NCBI GenBank assembly: GCA_023078555.1
Contig: CM041202.1
Location: 5,752,522-5,816,521, forward strand
Origin: Ulva prolifera
Taxonomy: Eukaryota > Chlorophyta > Ulvophyceae > Ulvales > Ulvaceae
Length of the DNA stretch: 64,000 nt
Direction of reading: 5' to 3'
Position numbers and translations under genes: made by a program. Positions 1-17,404 of this stretch are shown piece after piece (within the stretch, counting starts at the first letter, position 1; each line of letters begins with the position of its first letter). Below the pieces are notes generated by a model. That model made no database searches and was not told where the DNA came from. It saw only the letters and a program-made list of their open reading frames with translations.

Positions 1-1690
1 CGGGCAGTGTAGCTTCGCCCCCAGATTCCAGAGCACACTTGAGAACTGAGCTTCGGGTTTCAGCCATTTGTGGCAAGGTTTCAAGAGTCAGCGTGAGCGA
101 GAGTTCGTCACCCGCTGCCGACGCATTGCCACGCAAGCGCGCCTTCTCGTCCTGTGAGATAAGCATAGTGACCAATATTGCCGTCTACACTCTAAATTTA
201 GCAATATATAGATTGCGGTCAGCGATGTTGAGCGCTGGTGGCCTGCTGAAGTGTCTGTGAACACGTACGTGGTTGCCGGAATGCAGTCTAGCTCGAGCGG
301 ATGGATAAACCATGTTAATTTTCGCTTCGATGAAGATCAAGTATGCCGACACATCTCAAGCTGCGACGTTTCAACGGGTGCAGTTCTCCTGGCTGCAGAA
401 TTTGGCGCCTAGCTGGTTGAGCTGCAAATTTCGGACGACGATCGCGCGCCTGTAGCTCACACGTCAGCCGCATGCATTGGCCCGCATGATCGCATTCGCT
501 CGCACACCTGGATCAGTATCCCTATCACCACCAAATTCCTGCGATGACGCCGCCGCTGACCTGATGATGGGTATCGAGACGTTTTACAAACGCGCCGGGA
601 CGCAGTGCCTGGATTCCAATGAATGGATCCGGATGAACGGGAATCTGAGCGCTGCTTCTGTGCGCATGTTTGTGTGGCCAGACAGTATACCTCAGAGAAA
701 CTGCAGTGTCTGCTTGCGCAGCTTTCTGAGCATACGTATTCGCTGCTTGCTGATGTGTTCACGGCCGTGACGCACGAGTCGCTGCCTGTTCCTTCGTTCC
801 ACAGGCCGTGATGCTAGGAACTGGCGTGAATGTCACCGACGTAAAAAAAACCTCGACAGACTGATCAACAGACACAGATCACGAAGCGATGCCAGCTTCG
901 TGCCAGGTGACACTGGTTATCACTGCAGGCCGTCAGGCACTACACTGTGTTTGTATAGCTGACCTGCCCAGTGCTGAGGCAGGAAGGCGTTTTGTATCGC
1001 GTCATCTTGCCCTGATGTATGCTACAACACCCCAAACCCATATCTTGCATACTATACAGCGGATCGTTCGCACTGCATGGCCACTCCGCAGTACAAGCTG
1101 GTGACATTTTAGAAGTACAAGCCCTGGCCGTACACCTCCTGCTAAAAACTGGCCACAGCTGCTCATAGAGCGTGGACTTGTATTGCACTGCAAGAGTTGC
1201 TCAGGCGGCTTTCTCGCCTTTTAAGACCGGCGCCTGGGGTGAAATGGACTGTCCATTCACAACACTGCATGCTGCGATGGGATTTGCAAGGAATACACTG
1301 TGCCATTGCCGTGCCACCTGCCTCTCCAAACAACTATGTATCTGCTGTGTATACTGACATAAGTATACTGACACAACAGAGGTGGGTTGTTCATGTGGTG
1401 CCTCTCGGTTTTCCATGGTCTGTCGGCACCGAGTTGCACAACCGGTTCTTGGCCTCAATTTCCTGAAGCTACCATCTGGAAGTCGCAGCATCGACATCAA
1501 TCTCACACAGATTTCCAACCAATTACAATATGTGCTGTCAGTACAGCGCTCTGAGTCATACTGCTGTACAAGTGAGCATTGCCTGCAGTCACCCGCTTGT
1601 CCAGCAGCACCTCGAGCAGCTCCACCTTGCCAGCGTGTTCTCGACCTCGCTCTTCACACACTCAGCACTTCAACAAAAGCAGTCCAAACC
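1..1690. other. no recognisable gene
   Basis: Only short overlapping open frames on both strands, without family resemblance, repeated motif or consistent splice pattern. I see nothing assignable here. Confidence 0.5.
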
Positions 1691-1693
1691 CCC

Positions 1694-1810
1694 ATGGCCC
1701 TCCGCACGATTGCCATCGCCGCCCTCTCCCTGGGAGGCGTGTCCGCCTCAGCATCCAAGGCCAAGTATAATACCAAGCCTGCGGTTACATCCTCCCAGTT
1801 GGGATGTTGA
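1694..1810 (+). CDS. possible signal-peptide-encoding first exon
   Basis: From the ATG at 1694 the reading starts with Met-Ala-Leu-Arg, then a hydrophobic Ile/Ala/Leu run and a Ser-Ala-Ser-Ala-like cleavage region, about 38 codons to a TGA at 1808-1810. A GT donor-like site (AAGTATAA) lies at about 1764, so this could be the first exon of a secreted protein whose later exons I cannot identify. Cys-containing frames downstream at 2331-2948 and 3209-3652 are candidate continuations, but no splice chain is convincing. The resemblance to a signal peptide is the only support; chance is a real alternative. Confidence 0.2.
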   Translation: MALRTIAIAALSLGGVSASASKAKYNTKPAVTSSQLGC

Positions 1811-1974
1811 TAACCAGCTTGAGACTGCCTGCAATCCGCCGGCAGCACAGCATCTGGAGTTTGGGGTGCAGGGGCACGACTCAGCCTTGATCTTCCCGAC
1901 CTCAGTCCCTGAGCGCAGCATATGCCACAGCACCATATCTCAAGATGACGCATGCGTGGTTCACAACTTGGGAG

Positions 1975-2230
1975 ACTGTAAAAGCAAAGTTAAGTAAATC
2001 TGAATGTACTGAGCCGTATCCAATTGGGAGCTGTCAACTCCGAGTGAACGGGACCACGTATGCTGCAGGGGTAAACCACGTGGAAACCCCCCTAGGCACT
2101 AGCTGAGCTCAGACAACTGTACGCAACTCACAGGGCCCCCTCCTGTGCTGAGTGAGGTGGTCACGCACGGCCGTTTCGATCCCCCAAAGCGCACGCAGAA
2201 TACAACTTGCCCAGGCACTAGAGCAAACAT
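1975..2230 (+). repeat. dispersed repeat E, copy 1
   Basis: Alignable along its length with 24512-24735, sharing blocks such as AAGTAAATCTG, CAACTCCGA, TGAACGGGACCA, GTACGCAACTCACA and GGTCACGCACG. Shorter pieces occur at 50455-50560 and, inverted, at 54055-54115. No coding capacity is visible; it is probably part of an unclassified transposable element. Confidence 0.7.
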
Positions 2231-2793
2231 TCTGCGATACCGCTCGCGCCGCGGCGTCCAACAGCGTGTCAACAGCTGCAACGTGTGCCATGGGTAGTGG
2301 GTCCAACGCTGTGACTGCTATACACAGTTCATGAGGCTTGCCAGCCTGCATGGGGAGTCACAATGCACATACAGAGGCTTCGCGACTCTTGTGCCCGAGA
2401 TCCTGTGCAGTTCCATTGAATCCACTCCCACACGGCTGTGCAGACTGGCCACTGGCAGCATGGTCCCCCACATCTGTTCCACGCCGACCTCACAGCCGCG
2501 CCCGTGCATGAGCCCCACCTGAACTGCTCGCACCGCACGTGCATGGCCCCCCCCCCTCTGGTACCAGGTCCTGCTCCTCCTCCTCGTCCTGCCGTGCAGA
2601 AGGGCAGTGTTGCGTCAGAGCTGCCATCCAGCAATCAGGCCTGGTTTCTCCCGGGCTCTATCCTCGTAACTGTTCTATGCGACCAGCAACTCCGCGGCGT
2701 CTGCCAGGCCGGTGCCGCGCACGTGCCTGAAACCAGTGCCAGTGCCAGAAGCTGCCGGCACTCCGTGTGATGCACCCCGCAGCTACGCTCACA

Positions 2794-2870
2794 GCCTGGC
2801 CGGAGGATGCGAGGCAATGTGCCTGGCCGGAGGATGCGAGACTATGTGCCTGGCCGGAGGATGTGGACAG
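2794..2870 (+). repeat. 27-bp tandem repeat, about 2.8 copies
   Basis: Units start at 2794, 2821 and 2848 with GCCTGGCCGGAGGATGCGAG. The unit is nine codons long, so in one frame it reads as a Cys-rich repeat (LAGGCE[AT]MC) inside an open frame of 2712-2948. Whether it is translated is unknown. Confidence 0.75.
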
Positions 2871-3774
2871 GCCTTGGTGCTAGAGAGGAATGGGGCGGAG
2901 TGCTGCGGCGGCGGACGCGTCTCATTCGGCACATACACAGAGCGATAACTTCTTAGTCACATTTTAGTGTCGCCAGAAAAATCAGAGGCTGTGTGGCTCG
3001 TAAAGCCTGTAGATCCTTTGCAGGCGCCTGTCAGAGACTGTTCGCTCCCACGAGACCCTAGCTGTCGTGACACAAGGCTCGAGCATCATGCTGCCAGCAG
3101 TGTCTTCAGAAGGAGAAGGTCTGCCCAGTGCCGTAGCCTGCTTGTCTTGCGCAGCAGGGACACGCAAACACCCAAAGACAGGCCCCATGGCGTGCAGGAC
3201 ATCTGCATGTGTACCTGGTCTCTACAGGTTTGGCCTCGCAGCGAATGGTCACGGTCGCATGTTTACATAGACAGATGCGGCATGCCAAAAGCAGATTGGC
3301 ACCAGGCTGGATTCTCGTCCGGGGTGCCTGCTGCAGCGAACCCGCTCCTCAAGCCGCACACCTACTGCAGCATGTTCCACACGCACCTGGCCACGCCACT
3401 CCCACAGTCAACAACAGAGACACCTACAAAGACAACGGCATGGAGTGGCGTTCCGGAGGCGTGGCACATGGCAGCCCTCCTGCATGCGGTGTCTACCCCT
3501 TCCCTACTTCCACAGGCAGATGGCATCCTGCGGACCCATCACACAGCAGCAACAGCAGCACACCAGGGCCGCCCCCACAAACACCTATGCGCCCCTGTGC
3601 GGCGATGACCCCACACCCCCTTGCCACTAGCAGCTCCGGGGCCACACCATAGCTTGCCCTCCTCACCCAGAAGGGGGGGTGGGTATAGGGTATAGGGGCT
3701 ATAGCAGCTCCAGTGACCCAAACGTCCGCGTCCGGCCGCAGACCAAAACATCCATGTGAAACGGTTACGGACAG

Positions 3775-8770
<4,996 letters not shown>

Positions 8771-10320
8771 GGCTGATCGCTACAGAATGCTACGCAAGGC
8801 AATGCCACGTCTGCGGCTTGCTCGTGTGTCGTGATCTTTTCGGCTGATTCCCAACTCTGGCGTTGATAGTTCGATGACTAGAGCTAAAATTTCTTGCTAT
8901 TTGAGTAGGAGAAGCGTGCCATGACAGCAACCACCCGCAACGATCCTTCAAATCCGGTGAAAGCCTGGGTAGCACTTCTGGTCACATCGTGGCTTCGTTG
9001 AAGCTCAGGAGAATTCAGCTCGGCATCATCGCGTGCCCTCCTGCGCGCGTGCACCTAGACAGCACTCCATGCAATCGCTGATTTAGTATCTGCAGAAATC
9101 TGCGGTGTGTGTGCGTTATGCCGTCGTGCATGCAGCTACATCGGCAGCTCTCCAGTGACCCAGCGTCGCAATCGCAATAGACATACCTGCATCTAACATG
9201 GCTACAAAATGTTCCAAATCTGATGTCTCCTTTTGAATCTGTATCGTTATAAAAACAAAACCCCCCCAAGTGGCGCAAGTGCATTGTCGCGCGCGATACG
9301 CTGGGGAACAGTACCCACGGCGGTTGTTTCTCCTGGTCTCGTTGATGTAGGGACATTATAAACATGGTGTGTTTCAGTTTTTGTGAATTTTTATCTGGAA
9401 TGTTGATGTTTGCGAAATCGCAGAACAGGTTCCCCCATACAAGACAGAAAATATATTGCAGTGCGCAGCTGCACAGCAAGAGCCATGCCATTGGACACAA
9501 TATTTCGGAATCTCCGGATCTAATGTGGTATACATAGGGCAGAAGGAATGCCATGTCAGCTGCAATTCAGTCAAACATGTCGAACATGCTGTCTTCACTG
9601 CACTGCTGCCAGTACACATCCAGGCAGCTTGTAGATCACCTCTTCGAGCCCAAAAATTGGCATGACACCGATTTGCACACGCGTACTGATTGGCTTGAGG
9701 ATGGACAATCCTGTTCGGGAGCTGAGTGCTTGAACAATGAAAAGTCGTTCTTGGGACGTGTCGATGCAGTGCTACACTTTTATGGACGTTGACCATGCGT
9801 TTTACATGAAGAGGGCAGCGAGTCACCGCCGCAGGTGGCACAGAATCCTGAAAAGGTGCTTTCATGCGTCTGGTCCTGTGTCAGCAAGTGCAGGGCACCC
9901 AGCACATGCACCATGCATCAAGCAGTGCCACATCCCACACACAGCAGGCTTACATGATCCTGAGCTCATCATAGATACACACTATGGCAGCTGGCCGCGA
10001 GGACATGACCAGCTTGAGAGACAAGTGTAGAAGACAAAACTCTCAGCCGCAGGACCATGATCGGATGGAGATGCTGCACCTGCACCTCGAGAATATCACA
10101 ACACATCAACATGTGAAGGATGTCTACATCATTGTGCACATAACTTGCCGCACGATTATGCATATTATGAGTACTTCCGCTATGCCGTGCACCTGACCAA
10201 GTGACCTAAAGTCTGGTTAGCCTGTACTCATGCTGGTCCTCGTAGCTCCAGGTTAGCTATACTCGAGCTGAAGGCGCCTCAAGCATCGCTACCTCGATGA
10301 CAGGTACACATGTCACTCTT
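8771..10320. other. interval without an assignable gene
   Basis: Upstream of the dehydratase start and downstream of the membrane protein gene. The longest frame with a true ATG is 9554-9015 on the minus strand (179 residues), with a hydrophobic stretch near its start and many Cys, but no recognisable domain and no paralogue in the window. It may be chance in an AT-richer stretch. Confidence 0.4.
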
Positions 10321-11180
10321 CTATCTTGCCTGTTTTGCAGGCTGCCATGGGCTGCACAGGTCCGCCAACAACTCCCTTCTGGACGAGCCCTGTTTCTCAA
10401 GCACCCGCCTCCAAGTGCTCTCTAGATCAGGACCATGCAGTTGAGCACTCACACCGGCGACTGGCAACCCCACAGCCACGCTAACTTGATCTCGAGCGGG
10501 GCTAGCTGGTGCCTCTCTGCTGTGTGCTTGTGCTGCAGCCTCGGCTTTGCGGCCGTCATCACTCGGCTCTTCTGCTTTCCTTGTTGCAGTGCGCCTTCCC
10601 TGGCAGCAGCATGCGATGACCATAGCCCACACCACCGTGAAAAACACTGTGAGGGATAGCAGCAGGTAGAAGAAGACGCCTCTCCAACTGCAGCCTTTCC
10701 CACCTGCAACTGTGAATGCAGCTGTTAGGTCTTGAGTTTTCAATCCACACAGCACACGTCTCGCGATGAGCAGTGCTTGCAGCACAACAGGATTCAGATG
10801 GATCAGAGCGACACAAATGTGCGCGGTGGACAACGCCACCACCACTGCATGTCGCTGTCGTGCAGATCTAGAGGCCTGCGAGGCCTTCTCCGGTGTGACT
10901 CAGGCCTACGCAAAACAGAGTTCCGATTGCAATTGCAAAATCATATTGAAGTAATTTCAATCGCACCATTGCAACTGTAGCTCATCACGCCTTGCGGATC
11001 GAACTTGGGCGTGTCGCTGGCGCAGTACAGGTCACACTTCGTCACGGCGAGGCCCACGAGAGCCAGGCCGATAGCGCTCAGTGTCGTCGCCAATACACCT
11101 AGGATGAGCAGGCCCGCTTGTAGAAACCTGCCGCACGTCATCGCGGTGCTGCGGTCGGAATATGGCGAGTTCATGGTCAT
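10321..11180 (-). CDS. two-span Cys-rich membrane protein, family member 1
   Basis: Two exons: 11180-10967 and 10703-10321, joined in phase 1 (donor GTGCGA, acceptor GTTGCAG), giving 198 residues. An in-frame ATG at 11228 would add 16. Membrane span 1 is about residues 20-46, followed by KCDLYC and a short loop ending SYSCNG. Exon 2 opens with GKGCSWRG, then span 2 (about 80-104) ending in a Cys triplet, then a hydrophilic Ala/Glu/Arg-rich tail. The layout, intron position and phase match 56653-57958 and exon 1 of 63498-63714, which is the main evidence that it is real. This copy is the most diverged and lacks the DxDxDG motif of the others. I do not recognise the family. A small membrane protein with a Cys-rich loop between the spans is all that can be inferred. 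Confidence 0.72.
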
Positions 11181-11289
11181 CGATGCTATCCGCACTTCTG
11201 TGGCAGGACGGCAACGCTTCTGGTACATGGACGAGCCACACGTAAACTACTTCTCAGCTTAATCTATTGGCGCTTGGCAAAGGCTCCTC

Positions 11290-11610
11290 CTACGGCACGA
11301 CTTGACAGCAGCCCACCGCTGCCAACAGGCTCTGCAAGGGGGGTCTGCACTCGGGCCATGCACACGTCCACCGGGAACGCGAGCAACTCAGACATCGCCC
11401 AGGGCCCTGGGCGGTGTCTATAGACGCACAGTAAGATACTGAATGCACACAGGCGGTCCCTGGGCCTAACGTAGGAAAGTGCCCAGGGAAAGGCCTGTTT
11501 TCGGCCAAAATGCCGTTTTCGCCCATGGACGCGGATTTGGCGCCCAGCGCACGCCCAGTGAGCACAGTGGGTCGAGAACACCCGAAAAACACTATAATAT
11601 GTCTCATAGA
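11290..11610 (-). repeat. dispersed repeat C, copy 1 (inverted)
   Basis: The reverse complement is nearly identical over about 120 bp to 13085-13205 (shared GTCTGAGTTGCTCGCGTTCC and GACACCGCCCAGGGCCCTGG). Its outer part matches 17405-17560 (TATAATA..GTGT.TTTCG..GTG, repeated GGGC and GCCCA blocks, a TTTCGCCCA motif). Confidence 0.8.
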
Positions 11611-12940
11611 TGTTCAGCGACCTGTCAACCGGTGTTGTGCGGGTATGTCCGGCCTGTATGTGATGCAGCCATGGAGAGCGGACACCACGCCGGCCTAGAC
11701 CGGCTTAGCTACCACAGATTTAATCATTGATTGGAATTAAGTAACAGGCGGCATTGCTGTTTGTTTCTGCCGGAACTTGCGTGCAATTTGTTCACCTCGT
11801 GAGCTTGCAAACAACGCAACATAGCATTATAATGGGCCACAGCAGATACATACACATACCAGAAACACCAGCCTCACATCGCTCAAAATCAGTGATACAC
11901 GTCGTTCAGGCAGTGGCGTTCTTCCGTCACAGAGACTGAAAGTACGCTGCCGTACACCGGCTCATCGAAGCCACGGCAAGAATGATCCCTGCACGGTCTA
12001 CAAATTACAGTCGACATGTTGTGTCATGATGAATATCTCATATCTTCTTCGTTTTGAAGGGCACGGAGGTGCTGCGAATCTGGCTGTGACGGCCGCGACA
12101 GCATTTTCCTTCACGCGAAAAAAAAACTGCCGACTACGCAATGAATTATCGCTGTTCAACCTGCACCACTTGACGTGAGTGATCCGTGGACAATCAGGAT
12201 GTCTTCAGTGGGCGTGATGTGGCAGATCACAGAGCCAAGCAGACAAAGAGGCTGTGTGTGCAAGTCATTCTGGCTTTGCTACACCTCTGACGCTGTGCAG
12301 ATTCCCATGACGGTGACGCAGAGCGCATGCTGAGTTTGTCTCGCGTACAAATTTATTGCATTGTTCTTCACAGAAGAATACAGTCAACTGCATCGGTTCT
12401 CTGTCTCTTGCACAATGCTACCAAGCAATCAGCATACAACCTGACTGGCAGTCAGTGTCTCATCGATTGCAATACAGTCTAGATGCAACTACATGACACT
12501 ATAATTTACGACAAACATGTCAGCTTTATCAACCAGGCCAGCTGCATCCACGTGGTGTTGATACAATGAGCTTCATCAACCGCCGTGCGATCAGCCTCGA
12601 TCACAGTTGTCAGCATCACCAAAGGTATCCCAACTGTGCCATAATTTAAGCATTCACGCCTATCGGAGCCTGTTGTTTTATACTCATGCCATGTACTAGA
12701 CAAGCCAGAATGCAATGGGGACAGAGCCGCTAGAGCATTCAACCACAGAGCGACAAACCAACCCATCCCCAGGAGTGAACAACACTTGCATTGGTTCTTG
12801 ATAGCGCTCCAATCGTGCAGAACAGCTTCCCAACAGCCTACAGGTGACAGTGCATGACCCCACAAGTCACAACGGCTAAGACGCCTGCCACGGCAATCGA
12901 TGACATCAAAGTGAACGTCCCAACACTGAATATATACATA
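11611..12940. other. interval without an assignable gene
   Basis: A minus-strand open frame at 12865-12506 (119 residues, no ATG at its start) carries CKCC followed by a hydrophobic stretch and could be an exon of a membrane protein, but no partner exon was found. Otherwise nothing recognisable. Confidence 0.35.
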
Positions 12941-12949
12941 ATAAGGGCG

Positions 12950-13210
12950 TCATAGGCTCACTGGGCGTGCGCTGGGCACGCACTGGGCGCTGTAGGCGCT
13001 CCCTGGGCGAAATGGGTCATTCTGCCCAGGCATGCATACGTTTTTCGACAAAAGGGCCGCTTTCGCCCAGTGACTCAAGACGACCGCCTGTGTGCATTCA
13101 GTATGTTATTGTGAGTCTGTAGACACCGCCCAGGGCCCTGGGCGATGTCTGAGTTGCTCGCGTTCCCGGTGGACGTGTGCATGGCCCGAGTGCAGACCCC
13201 CCTGCTCTGC
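12950..13210 (+). repeat. dispersed repeat C, copy 2
   Basis: Inverted relative to copy 1, about 1.5 kb away. It contains the repeated CTGGGC blocks, TTTCGCCCAGTGACTCAAGA and the block shared with copy 1. Confidence 0.8.
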
Positions 13211-15060
13211 AGCTGTCGATGCAGGCGCCAAGATCGCTGTCAATCGGCTTTCAAGCTTCAGGCAGCCGCAATTGTGGTTGGCAGGCTGGATCCCAAAGTT
13301 AGTGTTCCTTGCTCGAAGCGTGAAACGGGCAGAGTTGCCGTCCAGAGTAGACGACACGGGCGTCCAAAGGGATGATCACTGCGGCTGCTGGCTGGCCCCG
13401 TAGCTGTTCACAGGTCTGTTTGAAAGTCTAATATCCTACGCGGATTGCCTCGTACATACCGAACTGGCGTGTTCGTTTGCTGATCGCTGTGCACGCCAGG
13501 TCGACCACGGCTGTGCACGGCTGAGACAAAATGCACACCTGAGCGCGATTTCCGAACAGTCGCAGTGCGAAGTGAAGTGCATGTGCCACGTGGCATACAT
13601 CCACATGCATGGCGCGGGCCAGAGATGTTGAGTTGGTATATATCGATGTTACACGGAGACAGAGAAAGAGTAAACAACACCAGCGCAACCGCGCCTTTAT
13701 ATATGTTCCGCACACCAGGCCTACTGCCTATCTTGTGCTGTGCTCCAAAGCACACTTGTCTCACACAATGTATCTAGATATCTCTCGAGTCCTCTAGCTA
13801 GAGTATCCAAGCCTATCTGGCCCCAACTGGATACTTCCAGTACACTCCAGCACCATACATAACCAGAACAGGCAAAATGGAAGCTAACCATCGAGATAAG
13901 AATTCGAGCTAGAGCAGATGCTCAGCCTTTTATATGCTTCGCCCATTCTAACAGCATTCAGTGACGATGTTGAGGTTGTGCTGTGATGCTCATGGCCTGT
14001 GGACTCACAAATGCATGCAATGGGTGTCCGGCCCGAATTTGCAGCACGCATGAATGGCATCACATACTAGACATGTAGCAGCTCGGTGCTCGCAGCCCGG
14101 AATTGCCCAGCCTTTTGACAAATTGTCACACCTGCTCCTGTCTCTCCACTTTGATGCAGGTTCGTCTACTCGTGCAAGAATCACAGTAACACCGACATCG
14201 ACAATCACAGCACTCAGCAATATTTTCGCACAGTCAAGCGAGGCACTGCAGCGGCCGTGACCGCATCAGAATGCAGCAACACGCTATTCCTGCTATGTGC
14301 TGAAAGGGTGGCTACAGCCCACCATCTCATGCTCTACAAAGTGCTGTGAAATCTGGGGCCCGTTTTGCACTTCACTGTTCGTCCGCACCAGCCATCGCTG
14401 CGGATCAGGCGTGCCCTCGCAATTTTCACGCGGTGTTTACAAGTTCTCCCCTGCTCTGTGGTGGCTGGGGGTGCGCTGTGCACGTCTGCTGGCTGCTCTG
14501 CTGCTCATTTGCCGCATGCTATGGGATCTCGATGGTTAGCTTCCATTTTGCCCGAGAAGCTTCTAGATGCTGACTCACTTTCAACAAGAGAGGCCCTTGT
14601 AGCCCCTCTGTCAGCTCTGGAACTTGAACCGCACCCTCATTCCCTCCCTCGGGAGTGGCCTCTTACATTCTTATACTTCTATAGCTCATGCATGCACACG
14701 TGCACAGCCGTACTCCCACGCACGGCCGTCGGCCCGGAGCTGTTCGCTCAGAAGGCCAAGGATGCTGCTGAAATTGTTTCACAGCTGAAACACAATTTCC
14801 AAGCTAGTTGCAACATGTTAACGATTGAATGACTGGCGCAGCTGGCTGGGCTGTACACAGTGCCACGTGGCACTGGGTGGCATGCGCACCCGACGATCTG
14901 CCAACGCATTCCCGTACGCATGCATGTATATGCATGTGGGATCCAACCCCGCAGACGGCGCTGGTGCCGCAGGCTGTGCAGGACACCCACGGTGTATCAC
15001 GGCAGGCTGTGTCGAGTCGAGATCTCGAGGCAAGTTGCACTACATGCCACTGTTGGTCCT
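13211..15060. other. interval without an assignable gene
   Basis: Short open frames only; no domain, splice chain or paralogue was seen. Confidence 0.45.
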
Positions 15061-15064
15061 TGCA

Positions 15065-15550
15065 GGAATTTCAGGGCTGCTATCGAGAAATCAGACCTGA
15101 GTATCTGGATGCGATCCAACATGATGGATGCGATCCAACATGATGGATGTGATCCATCATGGGCCCGATGACCCAGCACTCCGCACCACAGGTGTGCATC
15201 TCACCGGTATCTCTGAAAGTCCACTGGTACATGTCCACTATGGCATGCATATATGCGCAGCAGTGACATCACTGGACTCTCACAGCATCGCACAGTATCC
15301 AGATTGACTGTACTTCGAAAAGCGATCACTTTACAGTGACACACTGCAGTTATTAGCCAAAACACATCACCAGTGTTGGTTGAACACTGCTCCCAGGCAG
15401 CGGTTGACCTGCTTCTGCGCAGGTCACCCGGGCCACCAGTGTTGAGCCATCGGGCCCTAGCTAGCTATATAGCTATCACATATGTATATAGAACAATTCC
15501 GAATATCCAGGTCAGTTTTTTGGGTGGCAGCCCTGAAAATGCTGCAAAGC
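15065..15550. repeat. dispersed repeat D, inverted pair
   Basis: 15495-15550 (plus) and 15065-15110 (minus) share a block with AGGTC.GA.TT, GGTGGCAGCCCTGAAA and TGCTGCAA. Further copies are at 23425-23530 (plus) and 48965-49015 (minus). Between the pair, at 15107-15163, a 19-bp unit (GGATGCGATCCAACATGAT) is repeated about three times. Confidence 0.65.
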
Positions 15551-16530
15551 GACCCAACACTGTGGGCCACTCTGGCGCATGCGAGCATCAATCCCCCTGC
15601 GCCCCCGCTGATATTGCAAGCATACCACCGTGTACCCCCTCACCCTGGCACACGCATGCCATGCACAGCGTGTACACACTATTGGATTAATCCAGCAAAT
15701 TTTAAACAAAGACCATGGTATACGTATCTGGACATCTCTGCCTCGCAGCATCGTCGCATGGACGTGCCCACAGCCCACGATGGCACCGCCGAATGTACCG
15801 ACACGCGTGCACCAACATACGACACACGCATGCGACCTCAGGCCTCAGCCCCTGGAACCCTAGGCCTCCCCCGCCCCATGCATAGGACCACGTGTGGACG
15901 CCCCGGGCCCACCTCCAGTCCACCCAACTGTGTGGCACAGGCAACCCTGTTGCAGCCCTGTTGTGACCGGAAAAGTACTGGACCCTTACACGCATCGACG
16001 CACACAGGTCCGACCGGAGTCCAGTTGTTTCGTGGGCGTGTAGTGATACATCATGTGGTACCGATATCGGTCATATGGCAATGTATCCTGAGCACGACCC
16101 AGCACTGAAATCGGGTTTGGCAAATGCGGGGAAACAGCCGCCATATGCGCGGAGGGGAGGGCGGAGCTCGCAAGCCATGGCCGCGCAAATGGTGGCGGGC
16201 ACCAACGGAATCAGGCACCAGGTGCATGGGGACAGTGGAAGTGGCCACTTGCAAGTTTACAGCAAGCTTGCAAGCTTACATGTGATTTGATCAGGCCTGC
16301 TGGCCAGCCCCGTTATGATATAGCGAGCACTCGCGCGGTGCACTTGTGGCACCGAAATGTCCTTACAGCAGCCTCACTTCAGCCTTGCCTTGTGTAGGAC
16401 AGCATTGGCCATGGCCGGCTGTCCTAACCGCCATTAGGCTGTAGCAATGTCACTGCTAAGGATGCATGTGTGCACGTCATGATCAGCGCGTCATGATCAG
16501 CGATCATGAGGGCAGCGTGGGGATAGCCGT
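15551..16530. other. interval without an assignable gene
   Basis: Open frames of up to 208 codons occur but show no domain and overlap on both strands. Nothing supportable. Confidence 0.4.
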
Positions 16531-16545
16531 ACGTCAGGACGGCGT

Positions 16546-17229
16546 TACAAGGACAAAGGCAGCAAGTCGGGCAGCACCGCGAAAGGAGCAAGCAGACGAA
16601 GCAAACACCAAGACACCCACGAACATCTCACCCATGGGTGATGGCCATCACCGGCGCAGCAAGCGACACAGACCCGCAGACCGCCAAGCACACACCGGTG
16701 TGGGCCCACACACCAGCACACACACGCACAGACCCACACACCCACAAACCCAAACCCACACACGCGCACGCACAAACCCCCACGGCCGACACACAACATC
16801 ACAACCACCAGCACCACAACGCCCGCCGCCGTACGACAGGGCCAAACCCAACACACTGCTGCCTGAGGCCGCCCATCATGGCCGCCCGATTGCCGGGGGC
16901 CGCCCTGGCCCCAAGACCCACCCCGACCCCACCAAGCCACAGCATACCACGCCAGCCCGGCACACCGCCGCGCAGCCCCGCCGGCCCACGCCGCACCGCG
17001 GCCAGGACACTGCATCGCCCAAGCCGTCCCGCAGTCCCCGCACATGCCAACGAAGGCATCCCGCACACCCATCGGACCCGGCCTAGCTGGAGTCAGAGGC
17101 CACAGGTCGGTGGCGCCAAGCGGACGGGGCGCCCAAGGGGCACCCCACCGCTCAGGCCGGATGGCCTGTAAGCGGCGAGAGGTCATCAGACGGGACTGTG
17201 AGTCCCGCCAAAACTGCCTTGCCCGCGTG
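16546..17229 (-). mobile_element. retroposon 1, long copy with 15-bp TSD
   Basis: Flanked by perfect direct repeats ACGTCAGGACGGCGT at 16531-16545 and 17230-17244. Read on the minus strand its 3' end is CTTTGTCCTTGTA. The same 3' end occurs at 62403, 29466 and 28415, and the 5' end (CCGCTTACAGGCCATCCGG) matches the far end of the 62403-63029 copy. There is no poly(A) and no terminal inverted repeat, so target-primed insertion is the likely mechanism. The interior is C/A-rich with no credible protein. It is either a long SINE or a 5'-truncated LINE. Confidence 0.85.
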
Positions 17230-17404
17230 ACGTCAGGACGGCGTGAGGCTGCAGCAGTCGTAAGGACACTCCGGTGCCACTTGTGGTGGGAGCCTAGCGA
17301 GCTAGATCTAGAGAGATCACCAAGCATCTCACACATGGGCCCATGCCAGGTACTACCTAGTAGCTCTAGATCTGGACACATCCCGGAGAGCAGAGCGCCG
17401 ATAG

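Noticed and set aside
2967-3652. Frames of 213 and 147 codons before the dehydratase 3' end
   Set aside because: Two overlapping frames with no domain; could be exons but nothing distinguishes them from chance.
16466-17381. Frames of 177-278 codons in retroposon 1
   Set aside because: Low-complexity composition, open on both strands, not conserved in the 62403 copy.
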